From the NCBI GenBank assembly GCA_032718475.1, contig JAUCBJ010004867.1, positions 1 to 36,340 on the forward strand: DNA of 36,340 nucleotides, read 5' to 3'. Numbering within the stretch: the first letter of the stretch is position 1; the number at the start of each line of letters is the position of its first letter. Both the position numbers and the translations under genes were made by a program. This DNA comes from Nemertoderma westbladi. Lineage: Eukaryota > Xenacoelomorpha > Nemertodermatida > Nemertodermatidae. Below, in pieces: positions 9,710 to 21,443 of this stretch. Below the pieces are notes generated by a model. That model did not search any database, was not told the origin of the DNA, and was given only the letters and a program-made list of their open reading frames with translations.

Positions 9710-12700
9710 TTACATTGGGGAGTCCCTAGATGTTTGTTGGATTAGGCAGGTGATCGTGGGAAGAGTCTCTTGTTTCCCGTAGTTACCGGACAACTCTCGG
9801 TCTCTTTCCAATAAACATAAACGACCAACCGGGCGAATAAGTTGTTGAGTTTCAAAAACAATTCCAGGTTTCTTGTAGTTACATCGCATGACTACGAGTT
9901 CCACCGATCTCACTAAACCATCATCGGATATATGAGTCTCGATGATACGACCTGTCTGCCACCTCTTACGGGGAAGATCTGATTCCACAATGAGGACCAT
10001 ATCTCTGGCGCTGACATTTTCTTGCTGCGCAAACCACTTTGTTCGGATTTGTAGCGTAGGAAGATAATATTTTTCGAAATGGTCAGCGAAATGACGGGAT
10101 AATAACTGCATAAGTTGCCATGTTTGTCAGCAATACTCGTCTCCGTCCGCTATTTCCGACTGCGGGAGCATTGCTACAGGTTTCTTTAGTAGGAAATGCG
10201 CAGGTGTTAGCACTTCTAGGGAGTCTGGACTCCATGAGACTGGCATAAGCGGTCTCTCGTTGAGATAGGCGACTATTTCCTCCATTAACGTCCGCAAAAG
10301 TTCGTCGGTGAGATACGCGGGCATGGCACTACAAAATGAAATGCAGTCTTCACGCTATGTATGAGTCTCTCCCAACTTCCTCCCCACCAAGGGGCGTCGG
10401 CGGCGTTGAAGGTCCAGCTAGATGCTGTTACTCTCAGCTGATCGTCCATCTGTCTTTGGTTCCAATCGTTTACAAAAGCTTTAATCTCATTGTTGGCTCC
10501 AATGAAATTAGTACCTTTGTCAGATCTCATAGTGTTGCTAGTTCCAAAATGAGCGATTTGTCGGCGTAAACTTAGTATGAAGCTGTTGGTAGATAGATCA
10601 TTCACCATATTAAGATGGATCGCTCTACAAGTCATACAAACAAAGATGACGCACTATCGCTTGACTATAGTCCTAGCACGATACACTTCAATAGGGCCAA
10701 ATAAATCCACACCAGTATTGGTAAAGGGTGGTTCATAACAGCTTACTCTTTCCCTAGGTAATTCTGCCTCTCGCTGTGTTAAAGGCCTACTAAATGCTTT
10801 CCTACATGGTATACAGTTCCTAAGAACTTGGTTTAGAGCTCTACGGGGTTTATGGAAATAATAGCGAGTTCTAATTTCGCTAAGAACTCGTTCTCTACCA
10901 GTGTGGTAAAGCTTACTGTGGATATCTACAATCATCTTGATTTGTATTTCAAGATTTCTAATCAGTATGGGAAACTTAGTGTCAAAGGACAATGGAGCAT
11001 TGGTTAATCTCCCTCCGACACGTATTAGCCCATCTATCATTGTGCTAGAAAAAGAATCCCTTAAGCGCATCTGTGGATTTCTCACCAACAGGAAATACTT
11101 TTCGGAATTCTCGTAACATTGCAGGAGTCTCAGTATCTGCTTATTGGTATCATCATGTTCGTGGTAACTGATCTTCTCAGTTAGAAACTTATTAGGTAGC
11201 CGATAAGTGGGAAGATCTTTGGTAGCATGGACCCTTTCGTCTACTTCCGAAGTGGCATCATTAATGATCTTCTACCTAGAATAGTGATGATAGAAACATC
11301 GCTTTAAATTCACAATGGCCTTGCAAAGCCGATTCCAGGAGCTATAATGATCCATCGCTCTTTGGATGAGAGGAAAGAGTCCTTGTGAGACGTCTGGTGT
11401 TCAAGATTTCCAATCTCTTTCCCTTATTTCTATGATGGATTTATTTATGGTTCGAGTAACATCCATGGATTTTGGGTGATTAGGAACCACAGTGGCATAA
11501 CCGGCGGTGTGTAGCACAGACAGATCTATCGCTGGCTTAAACAGCTTTGATTTACTCTTCCGGGTTTTCGGTTTGACCTTTTCCGCTTCCTTTTCTTGTC
11601 TGATCTCCGCCGTGGTGAGATGAGGGGGCCATTCCTCCTCTTCTTTGCTTAGGAAGTCGGGGCCACCTAACTAATCTGGAGTGTCTATTAGTTCTCGAGG
11701 AGTTGCTCCTCTGGAAGCGATGTCGGCTGGATTAATCATCCCCGGGCAATGTCTCCATTGATCTACATTAGTGCGACTGAGTATAATAGCTACTCTGTTG
11801 GTAACAAAGACGCTGAACTGACAGACTTCATTAGTGATATATTCCAGAACGAGTAATGCATCAGTCCAATAGACAGTTTTCTCTAGTGGATATTCGATCT
11901 GTTCCGTTACATTCCGGCCGATGGCTGTAGCGTATAGTGCTGCTTTTAACTCCGCTCTGGGAACCCGCAGTTTGTTATTTATCAGGGCCTTGGAGGCGGC
12001 TAATGAAACTTTAATTCAATCAGGAGTTTCAACCCTCAGGTAGGCTACGGTATTATACCTATTCCAATATCGCTGGCGTCTCCAAAAACATGGAGTTGAT
12101 AGGAATATGTGGGGAGAACGTGACCGAAATACGAGTGGGAAATCTTAAAGTTCTCCATAGATGGTAAAGAATCCTCCCACTTCACCCACTTCTTTAGCAG
12201 TTCTCCCTGGAGTGGATCATCCCAAGAGTGGTTTTCAAGCCACATTTGTTGTACCAGACTCCGAGCAACTAGGATTACAGGACTAATGAATCCCAATGGG
12301 TCGAAATAAGTGCTCAGAATACTCAGGCAAAGCCGATTAGTTCAAACGTGATTTTCACGCTGTTTCAGTTGGAAAAATAAAATGTCTCTCTCCGTGTCCC
12401 ATTTCAGTCCAAGGGTTTTAGTTTAGGGGAGATCGTCCTTAATGAGGTCAAGATCTTTAACACCTTGATCTTCCACTGGGATCGATTCCAGGAACTCACG
12501 GGAGTTACTAGTAAATTTGGTTAGGCGAAATCCACCTCGTTGTAAGCACTCTACCGTTCCCTTGGCAACATCGATTGCTTCTTCCACCGATGGGAGGGAC
12601 TTTAAATTGTCATCCATATAAATATCCCATTTGATGTTGTTGATAACTGCTTTAGAGAAGGCGTCTCTATTATCGTCGGCACTGGTGCGCACTACCGAAC

Positions 12701-13300
12701 AAGTGTTCGAGGGGCTCGATATGATCCCGAAAGTTTGGATTGTCATCCAGTACTCCACCGGGTTTTGGTTGAGGTCTCCTTCTGGTCACCACAGAAATCG
12801 TAGGCTATCTTGATCCCTAGTCAATGCTTTAACTTGTAGAAACATGCCTTCAATGTCGGAGGCGTATGCGATAGAATATTGCCGTAGTCGTAATAATATT
12901 CCCAACAAAGATTGGAGTAAGTTGGGTCCGGGCAACAGTTCTGAGTTTAGGGATTGTCCCATAAAAGGGCGGAGCCGTCGAATACTACCCGGACTTCGTT
13001 TGGTTTACCGGGCTTAGGAACGTAATGGTGTGTCAAGTAATATATTCTTTCTGTTATGGGTGTTTCCTCCGGAACTTGCTCCGCATATCCTTTATCGATA
13101 AATTTCTTTAGTTGCGTCTTATACATCTCTTTGGCTCGATCTTTAGATGATAAGCGCCAATGCAGTTGTTAAATTCTCTTGACAGCTAGAGATCGGTTAT
13201 TAATAAAGCTGGGTTCTCTTCGCCTAAAAGGCAGACCAATCTCTTAACGACCCTCCTCCTTCAATCGTTCAATGATACTTATAATTGTATAATACGTATT
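9710..13300 (-). pseudogene. pol: BEL/Pao retrotransposon pol remnant (RT, RNase H, integrase)
   Basis: Reading 13300 down to 9710 on the minus strand, the order is: the protease-RT linker (IIERLKEEG, then EIGLPF); RT start (YYLTHHYVPKPG, FDGSA); RT catalytic YMDD at about 12609-12620 with DNLKSLPSVEEAI; RNase H (HVFGDASDIGIG near 12050, then PRAELKAALYATAI and VYWTDALLVLEYI); integrase HHCC zinc finger (HSKLYHTGRERVL, CIPCRK); integrase core with RSDKGTNFIG and PWWGGSWERLIHSVK; and a C-terminal DUF5641-type domain (RDMVLIVESDLPRKRW). Domain order and motifs are those of BEL/Pao. Several stops and frameshifts (near 13240, 13000, 12420, 12040, 11680, 11280, 10650, 10320 and 10120) make it dead. 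Gag and protease are missing because the copy stops where the gypsy element begins. Confidence 0.9.
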
Positions 13301-13343
13301 GTTCTATTTGATACTGGATGCTTCAGAACATGAGAGTGATAAG

Positions 13344-14498
13344 CTAATCATCAGAGTCAAAGTCGCATACATATTCCCTCAAGTAGGCTGGCGGTAGGTG
13401 TCGACGTTTGGAGCGCCGGAGTGGGGAATCCGCTTCAGCTGTCTGGTGAGGTTCAACATTGGTGAGATTTGTAGGATCGCCATCCATGCCAGGATCAATG
13501 AATGAGTAGGAACCCTCATCAGAAGAGTCAAAGACATCAGTGGGTTTGGTAGGTATATGATCATGAGAACAGTGTCCACCAGGAACCTTGTAGCATTCAG
13601 AAGTTAAAACGCGATACGAACGTTCTCGGAACTGGTTCCTAGTGAATTTTCTTAGAAAACACCATTTCCCATTGATTGAACAAACGATATAACGAGGTCG
13701 GCTGTGTAACTTAGATCCATCTGCGTATATGTAAACAATATCGCCAACACAAATTGTTGATGTAGGGTTGGACCTGGAACCATGGCTCTTTGAACCAACA
13801 CTGGATGGATGGTTTAACTGGCGAGAAGCATGTTGGCTATGGACGATGGATTCATCATCAACAGGGATAGCACTGGAATTAAATTGGTCTCTTTGAAAGA
13901 GAATTTCACGTGATGAGAGACCTTGATGCCGAATTCTGGAATTTACATTGGCAATGACAATAGCTAGGAATGTTGGGGAGATGGGACCACCTGAAGGGTT
14001 TACTTTCAACATCTCTCCTATGACCTCCTGAATAGCACATTCGGTGATGGGGTTTTTGTTAGGATTTTTGGCATCACCAAGTTCCAGTGTGATATTATAT
14101 TGCGAAAGTTTGGTATCTTTTACAAGGGAACGGAATCGTGTAGCAGGGTCTAAGCAAACTACAGCAGGGGGACCATTACATGGGCAAAAGTTAATACATA
14201 GGCGGATTAGGCCATCACGTAGACTAGTGGCAGTTTCATCAGATAAGAGACATGCGGAGGTATATGATGTGATTGATTCACGGATGACTAATATATACTG
14301 CTTTTCACGCCGAATGACATCAGCAGCAAATGATGATCCCATATGCAGAGGGGATTTGGTGGTAGATTGTGGGATAGGGGCAGTCGCAAGCGATGCACAT
14401 TGGTGGCAATTGGTAACAACAGAAGAAATAGCTGGATCAATATCAAATGCATAGAATGATCTAGAAAAAATTTTCCGAAGTTGGAATGAAGATGGGTG
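13344..14498 (-). pseudogene. pol: Ty3/gypsy integrase
   Basis: The zinc-binding HHCC module starts at about 14498 (HPSSFQLRKIF, then CHQC) and runs without a stop into a 332-codon frame. The catalytic core has AADVIRREKQ (D8), CLDPATRF (D65) and NPITECAIQE (E101), giving the canonical D-x56-D-x35-E spacing. The C-terminal part is basic and ends with RRSKRRHLPPAYLREYV and an acidic tail. No chromodomain is visible. This frame is shifted by one base relative to the upstream pol, with the indel just before 14498. Similar integrases are widespread in cnidarian-type gypsy elements. The protein itself is otherwise intact. Confidence 0.9.
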
Positions 14499-16300
14499 AT
14501 AAGTTGGGGATGGAGTGCAGTTAATAAGCCAATGAGAGATGACCGTGGGACAACAATTTGTTATTGAGCTCCGATGAAGGGCCGTTCCCTTCTAACGACA
14601 ACTAGTCCATCACGGGATAGTGAAGCTACCCCTAAATACCGTTTTGTATCTCGAATGTTGGTCAACTTCTTTGAGGGACAGGTGCCTTGGAGTAGGTGAG
14701 CCTTAACACGATTTAGATCTGGATATTCAGACTGTGTGGTTAGCCAAGTTGAGCGAGTTGTATATAATGGATGGTCAAGATCATCATCCATCTCACAACT
14801 AGCCGTCGAACGAATAACTGGAGATATAGAGGATTCATGAAGAAATGTGCATATCTGGCAGTTTGGAGAGGTGCAATCTGGGATATTGCGACTTTGAAAG
14901 TCAGCTACCAAATTTTTTTGTCCAGGTAAATGGAGCAAAGACACTTGGTATCTAGATACAGCTGAGAGAAATGTGGTTACTCTGGGGCTGGAAGAGAAAT
15001 TACCACAACAAAGCTTGCCAAAGGCTTGTATGCAAGGTTTACTATCAGATAGTACCCGAGTATGGTGGTGATGTGATTGAATGATGAAGGGGGAGAAGTG
15101 GTTAAGTGCCGAGGAGATGGCTAGTGCCTCTAACTCACATGGTAACCATGTGACTTGGTGTACCTTTAACTTAGCAGAAAAAAATCCAGCTAATAGTAGT
15201 TTATTATTACGACGTATGAAAAGCACTGCGCCTAATCCATCGATAGCAGAGGCAGCATCTGTGACAAGCCAAAGTTCATCATCAGCACTGGGCAATGTAA
15301 TGGATTTGCAACTCTTTAATGCAGCTTGAGCTTTACGGAAGACAGCAATAGAATCCTCACAGCAATTAACCTTATCTTTAGACAAATGTCCAGCAGCCAG
15401 TGAATCAAGTGGAGCAACCAAAGACGCAAAATGGGGGAGTACACGTGACAAAACCTTATAGGCACCAATGAAGGAGCGTACACTAGTGACAGTTTCAGGT
15501 AAAGGGCAAGTGGCCAGGGCAGTGATAACATGTGGTGAAGCGGAGAGTGAATCAGCTGACCAGACCCATCCAAGAACACTGGTGGTCTTGGGGCAAATAA
15601 CTGTTTTTGATGGTGAGAGTCTGAGGCCACATCGATGTAGAGAATCTAAGACTGCAGACCAAGTGTTGAGAACATCTGAGATGGAATTCCCACCACAATA
15701 AAGGTCATCGGAAAGTTTCACCACATTTCCAGTAATCAGTAAATCTCTGAGGATGTGGCTTGTCAGCTCTTCAAGGGCAGTTTCAGACCCTGGCATGCCC
15801 ATAGCACATCGCCGATAAACACGAACACCTCGATAAGGTGTTACAACCCCACAGAATTTCATGGAGCTTTTGCTTAATGGAATCTGGAAAAAGGCACTTG
15901 ATAAGTCTGTTTTAATTAAGAATTTGAATCTTGAGATAGCTAGTAATGTGGAGTTCACATCAGGAAGTTTTGCAGGTTGGGGCTTACAATACCGCCCAAC
16001 ATCGGCAAATGCTGTAACTAAGCGGAAGCCTCCTCAGGGCTTCTTGACTAAAAACGATGGATTTAAATATTCAACAGTAATACCTGCATCTTCTGGAGTT
16101 GAGAAAATACCTAGTTTCTCATATCGGTCAAACTCATCCTGGAGGATTTGCAAATTTTCACGCCCATATAAAGGGAGCTGGCCTTTCCTTTGAGGAGGGG
16201 GCACCGGTCCCATGTTTACAACTGCCTCATATGGTCCAGCAGCACCATTATAACCAGGTAATGACCCATCAAATACATCGACATAGCGGTAAAGAATGTC
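14499..16300 (-). pseudogene. pol: Ty3/gypsy reverse transcriptase and RNase H
   Basis: It is in the same frame as the upstream gag-protease, separated by TAG (16301-16303) and with a second stop, TGA, at 16034-16036 inside the RT N-terminus. From residue 1 at 15958, motif A is KTDLSSAFFQIP (D18). The catalytic pair sits in KLSDDLYCGG (D84, D85), so the usual YxDD is LSDD. RNase H follows with LVTDAAS (D234), WLPCELEALAI (Glu) and VLSDSKPC (D305), then the tether to integrase (PGQKNLVADFQSR). TAA at 14561 and a one-base shift near 14498 separate it from integrase. The sequence is otherwise well kept, implying recent loss of activity. Confidence 0.9.
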
Positions 16301-18148
16301 CTAAAATTTACTACAATCTGATGGGGATAGTAAGTTATCAGGGTCAAGTTGTAGTGAGCTGAGAATATTTTGAGTGGTGACACTGTGGTTGTCAGATAGG
16401 GAATGTGGTACCTGAGTTGGACGCAACTGACTCTCGGGAACATCTGCAGAAGGAGTAGCAACACACACATGGCTGTTGCGTTGGATATGGATTGGGTAGT
16501 TTGTTTCATTTGGGATATGAATCACATTTGAAGTGCTGGATAAACACATTGGTGAGAACCATGGTTCGTTATTACCACTATTGAGATCAATATGAGAAGA
16601 AATATATATGTTGGGAGTATCACGTAACAAATCAGGGACTTCTAATTCTAAGGAGCTCTGGGGCCATACAATTGATAAATGAGATAGAGCCCTTAGCATC
16701 GGTGAAGAAATTGATGTTTGACGTACAGATGTTCTATGGTGGGATCTAGGCAGGTCAGCGGAGTACTTAAACTGGCTACCATCTTGAAAAGTGATGAGTT
16801 GGAGTGAAGTGCGTAAGCTTATATCGTTTCGGCAAAGAAATGGTGCCCCACCAAGCACATCACACCCTAAGTTACTAACTACAAGGGCATCAAAGGAAAA
16901 GGATAAGTTACCACAAGTAAATGTGGTGAAAATCTCGCCGACAACTCCAAGCCTGGATACACCATCAGCTTGACTTGGGATCTGTTGGGACTTTGGATAT
17001 ATGGGTATGTCCAAATTCTTTAGAAAGGTGGAGTTAATTAGGTTAGATTCTGCACCAGAATCAAGTATCATGCGTAGTGGTGTAGACTGAAAGTGTAAGT
17101 CAACATAAGGGGATCTGACAACACTGACACGGGATATGGCTGGGGGGTCATCCACTGTATATTCAAACATATCTTGGTGAATGTCAGTATCCTCATCAAT
17201 AACCTCAATGGTTCGAGTGCGGACCAAAAATCGTTTATCCTGGTCTGGAATGAAGTGGCATTGGCTGAGAAAATGTGTAAAATCACTGCGACCAGCCTGT
17301 TTGCATAGTGGGCAAATTTTTTGCATGCGAGGTTGTTCATGTGTTTGTGGCCGAAAGGGCTTGGGGGCAGTAGGTCTATGTGAATATTGTTGTGGGCGAC
17401 TAGAAGTGGATCGCATAGTACGTACTTCATCGCTAGCTTGGAGCTCGTCTAATAGGGATGGGAGAGCCTGAGAAATCTCAGGTTTTATGGAAGACAGAGT
17501 CTGATGTCGCAATTCTGTACCATAATGCTGTTTAACTAGCTTTGGTAAATCATTGTTGATTAATCGTAACCAAGTAAGAACAACAAGGTTTTCAACAGTA
17601 GGACATAATTCCTCATCTTCAGGAATGGGGACCCCATGGTGAGAAATGCCACCATCCTTTTTAAGCAAATTGTCATCTACAAAGGCTACCAATCTTTGGT
17701 ATAGATCCTCTGGTTTTTCATCATATTCAAGCTTAATGGATGCTAGGTCCAAAAAATGTGCACCAGAGATTTGAAATCCAAAGTGCAAACGTATGGTATT
17801 CCAGATAGATTGGAGAGAAGTGGACGTTTTAACGATTGAATTTCTAGATACAATGGGGCAATAATTTGCTATTTGCCCTAGCATAAGTTCTAGGGTTACT
17901 ACCTTTTGTGCTGCAGTGCGGCGCGATGTAGCCGGAATATCAGTCTCATCATCCACAAAGCCACGGGTAGGAGAAAGGCGAGATTTCTATTCCCAGTGGG
18001 CAGAATCAAGGGTGAATGGGGCAAAGGCTGGGTCTAAAGCTAAAGTGTATAAAAGATTCTGTCTCCATGTTTCAAAGGTATTAATGGTTTCAACTTTAGA
18101 GAGAGGTATAATTTTTGGAGTACGTAGGGAACCTGTCGCTGTGGACAT
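16301..18148 (-). pseudogene. gag: Ty3/gypsy gag-protease polyprotein
   Basis: The most plausible start is ATG at 18148, in frame with the later coding region. A TAG at 17987-17989 interrupts it after 53 codons. Capsid-like helical sequence follows. A zinc knuckle C-x2-C-x9-H-x4-C (CPLCKQAGRSDFTHFLSQC) lies about 215-233 residues after 17956, and an aspartic protease motif LRMILDSGAESNLI about 82 residues later. The frame then runs to TAG at 16301 and continues directly into RT, so gag, protease and pol formed one long frame. The knuckle's nine-residue C-to-H spacing differs from the usual four. Only single point lesions separate this from an intact reading frame. Confidence 0.88.
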
Positions 18149-18159
18149 ATCAGTGTTCT

Positions 18160-18850
18160 ATGCGGATACTGGATATCGGCTGACCAGTTTACCAAGAGCT
18201 TTTTTTTTGTGGTAGGTACTGGGGTACCGGTATATGTAGTAATAATGCTAAGTAGAGTCGGACTGGCAGACTGAGCTGTACGACGTATATCAGTCAGTAT
18301 ATCGATGTTTATATAGACAGGCAACTGTGAACTGATAAGATAGGTATGGTTATCCGGCAGTCCGGCAAGGACGGTAATTATTGTCTGTGAATCCGAATCT
18401 GGTTATGGCTATATAGGTAATACTCACAGTTTGGTTGTCAGTTGGCTCAACCAGCAACCGGTAGTGGTAAGTAGTACAGTTCTGGGTTAGTTCTGCAGTT
18501 GAGACGCGGTATTATGTAGGCCTATATCACAGCCTATGATTTAGGCTACGACGGTAAGAAGATATACCTGCTGACCTGTATGCCATATGCTGACGCACTT
18601 GTCGTGTTGAGATGGCGGAGCAAGGCGAGGCAAAGGTAAGATATCGCTGCCACCACGCCAATAAGTGGTATGAGGTAATACTCCAATATGCAATAGGTGA
18701 AAACACAACAGGTAAGGCAGAAGCTGAAGGTATATTGGTAATGCAATACAGCAGTAGTGTTGCTCAAGCGTCAACTGACAGACGTACCGGTAAGATGAAA
18801 ACCAAACCGTAAGGCCAGATAAGGCCATGCCAAAACTATCCTACATGTAG
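18160..18850 (-). promoter_or_regulatory. Possible gypsy 5' LTR/promoter region
   Basis: Upstream of the gag ATG the minus strand carries TATATAAA at 18308-18315, about 160 bases before the start codon. A possible LTR start (TGTAGGATAG) lies near 18848. No matching 3' LTR was found beyond the integrase, and no primer-binding site is convincing, so the LTR assignment rests on position and the TATA box only. Confidence 0.3.
18612..18635 (+). other. Possible first coding exon (8 codons) with donor
   Basis: ATGGCGGAGCAAGGCGAGGC begins at 18612 with G at +4 and runs to AAAG|GTAAGATA, a strong 5' splice site. It could be the start of a plus-strand transcript, opposite to the host gene and the gypsy LTR. 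No acceptor or second exon was recognised, so this may be chance. Confidence 0.2.
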
Positions 18851-19729
18851 TAATACATAAACAAACATGAGGCCAAAGGCCCATGGCGATAAATAAATGG
18901 TTTTAGTTTCGATTTCAGTCAGCCCATACAGGTAGTAGTGGTGGGTTAACTTAACAGCTGCAGTGCAGTGCGGCAGATCAGTCATTTCAAATTTGCATAC
19001 CATAAGGTTTACTTCAGTTTAGAGTTAAAATAATAATATTCAACATTTCACTAGAAAAGCAGGATCGTTTCAGCCAAAGTGGGACAATCGGGCGTCCCGC
19101 CAGGCATCTCGGGGGACAGTGGGACAGGGACTCCAAAGCGGGATGTCTGGTCACCTTACACTATAGCCTATAATGCATCACAATCTTACAGGCCATTTGC
19201 AAGGCACCCACAGTATATCTTTAACCATAACTAGGGAACATGTATTCCAAATGCCCTTATTTATAATGGGAATTTCTACTGTACATATACCTCAACCAGC
19301 TCTTGTCCCAAATACGTTGCTCTGTCCAGTATAGGTTGTTATAATGAGCCCCGGATTCGTAGCTGACACTTGGATTATATTCAGTGGAATTTTCCGTTAA
19401 CCTTTACATTATATAGCCAATAAGAAGGGAGATGCCTAACTTTAGGAATGTTGGTATTGGTCCGATGACGAGGAGTTGGCTCATATGATGATTTGATTGG
19501 ATGCCCCTATATTGGACAGGTTGGAAATCATTACGCAACGTATAATAGAAAGCCCCATAGAAGTGAAGAGAAACACCCTATTCTGGACAATGATGTAGAC
19601 ACTACTCAGTTGGTAGGCCTAACCAGCAGGTCGGTGGGAGGCTTGTTTGCTTCAATTACTGAATTACTGCACCCAGCCACCTGGCTACCCTGCACCGTCA
19701 GTCCGTCCTCAAAGGCCTGGCTGCTTCTC
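18851..19729. other. Intronic spacer with GTCCC-rich MITE-like piece
   Basis: At about 19070-19165 the minus strand reads GGTGACCAGACATCCCGC followed by several CCTGTCCC/CTGTCCC repeats. This resembles the ends of a DNA-transposon-derived repeat common in animal genomes (from memory). The remainder is spacer without a supportable gene. Confidence 0.35.
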
Positions 19730-20398
19730 CACTTTATGCTTTACTCTGGAGCCACGAAGGCAATGGGAGGCCCCGCGGATTAGCGGAAACTGATTCCTCT
19801 GATCATTGTTCGGACCCAGCCCATCGTCACGCTAAAGGGGCGCCCCCACGACCTGGGTAGTCGGTCGGCAACCACTCGGAGGAGGTGGTTTGCATGTAGG
19901 GCTAGGACTCCGTCCACAAATGGAGAAAAATCCCCACGCCGAGCCGAGATAGCATCCGCATAGAGGCGCTTTTTCTCATCTTCGGCCGACTCCAGTACAG
20001 ACATCGGGGTGCGGTGCGACCCACCCACATGGCCACATATGACTCGACGTCAAGGTTTACAATCCTAATATCTAACAACGCCTGAGTCTGTGGGTTTAAT
20101 GCACCCCGAATACCAATGTCGCACCGAAGACCTGCAGCCCCATCTACCCCCTGGCCCTCCCGAACTACCGGCTCCCAGACAACGTTTCATGGCCCGAAGG
20201 CACGAGCTGCGAGGTCGCTGACAACGTCCCGAAGTTTGTTGCGTCGCTAGATAATGAGGCCGCCTTTTTTACAATTTAAACCGTGGTTTCAATCAAAGGC
20301 GGCCCCGCATCCATCGCACCGGCTTGGCACTGACGCCAAGGGCAGAAGGGGTGGCCATAGCGGATCGTGAGTGCGTCTTTGAACTGAACTCCAGTGGG
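19730..20398 (-). pseudogene. C-terminal region of non-LTR-type retroelement protein (copy 2)
   Basis: Reading 20398 downward: FKDALTIRYGHP, then a zinc-finger-like RCDGCGAAFD with NHGLNCKKGGLII, an RRNKLRD motif, EPVVREGQG, RCDIGIRGALNPQTQALL with DIRIVNLDVESY, then ERK-rich helix AEDEKKRLYADAI, RRGDFSPFVDGVL, and WGRPFSVTMGWVRTM, ending CLRGSRVKHK near 19735. The order C-x2-C...H...C, R(H/R)N, Asp residues before DIRI matches a restriction-like-endonuclease-type tail after RT. At least three stops (about 20286, 20250, 20190) and two frameshifts break it. RT is absent, as expected for 5' truncation. The endonuclease interpretation is inference. Confidence 0.6.
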
Positions 20399-21240
20399 GA
20401 ATGATCGAGTTGGTGGTCAGCCAGAGGGAGAGAGGATATCCATCCGCTCGTGCGGAAATCGGCGGCGCGTTTTACTGCCCGTCATCGATCTGGCAACAGA
20501 TCCTCCAGCACCGCATCCAGCTCCCGCGTCCTGCCCCACTTTCCGCGCCCGCTGTATGCAGCCAAGGTGTTATAGTTAGAGAGAACACACGATCTCTGTG
20601 ACGGGATCAGAGATCCCGACCGGGTTGTTAAAGTACGCGTCACCATTCTGCTGGGGATCGTGCTACTGGCTTTGGCCGAGGCCATCTGGGAAAACAGTGA
20701 AAGTTCCTGTTGTCTTTCGATATTAGTTAGTATGGGCGGTAATAGCACGTATTGAATATAAAGCAGAAAATACAGATAAATTGTTACCAGTATAGCAATG
20801 GCGATGACGGTCATTAACTATGACCGGTCTGCACTGAGTAAACTGAATAACACAACTGACCGGTAAATCAGTATTGTAAGATAATATATATGATTAATAC
20901 ATTGAATATTGGTTCACCTCCTACTCTACTTTGGCCCTCTACCCAATGGATGCTTTCCTGTTCCCTATCACATGCTTCCCTCCCCACTATTGGCTAATAT
21001 ACTACTTGTCACTTTGGCACTCCCTGGGAGTGTTTCCCCTCCGCTGCTAGCCTCTACTAGCTGTATTCCCTCCAAGGTGATTTGACCTCTCACCTTTCTC
21101 TGTGGCTTCGGGGCTTGTGTCCCCCCCCCCCCCCCCCCAATGTTGGTTATGATACGAGATTAATATTGGTAATCGCGTATCCCCAACATATTGCTAAAAA
21201 TGCCACTAGTCCCATTTTCTGGTGGGTAATGAAGTGGAAT
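20399..21240. other. Spacer with short membrane-type ORF
   Basis: On the minus strand 20814-20482 is a 110-codon frame. Its first 25 residues are a clear hydrophobic helix (IAIAILVTIYLYFLLYIQYV) and the rest is Ser/Thr/Arg-rich without known motifs. There is no supporting promoter, splice signal or relative, so I do not call it a gene. The remainder is CT-rich to AT-rich spacer ending in a C18 run at 21121-21138. Confidence 0.3.
21121..21138 (+). repeat. C homopolymer, 18 nt
   Basis: Uninterrupted C18, followed by AATGTTGG. A similar arrangement, a long C run followed by ACCAATGTTATG, occurs at 25109-25140. The two C runs therefore bracket the hairpin-array locus. Confidence 0.9.
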
Positions 21241-21262
21241 TGAATCCGCTTACACTCCCCCC

Positions 21263-21291
21263 ATGCTATCTTCCCGGTGAGAAGATAGCAT
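21263..21291. repeat. Perfect 11-bp hairpin
   Basis: ATGCTATCTTC (21263-21273) and GAAGATAGCAT (21281-21291) are perfectly complementary around a 7-base loop. It is the first strong hairpin of the locus. Confidence 0.75.
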
Positions 21292-21411
21292 CAACCTTAA
21301 GTGTGCTTCAATTCCGCTGGAACCCGATCTACTTCCGGGTGTGGGGTGGAGTTCTTTTCTCGGGGTTGGCTTTCCAGGCCACCCCCCCTGGGTATGATAT
21401 TACTACACCTC

Positions 21412-21443
21412 CTTGGTGCAATCGCGAGCTATGTTGCACCAAG
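21412..21443. repeat. Perfect 10-bp hairpin
   Basis: CTTGGTGCAA (21412-21421) pairs perfectly with TTGCACCAAG (21434-21443) around a 12-base loop. Confidence 0.75.

Noticed and set aside
20482-20814. 110-codon minus frame with N-terminal membrane helix
   Set aside because: A single hydrophobic helix from AT-rich DNA and a non-conserved tail is weak evidence; noted in the spacer entry but not called a gene.
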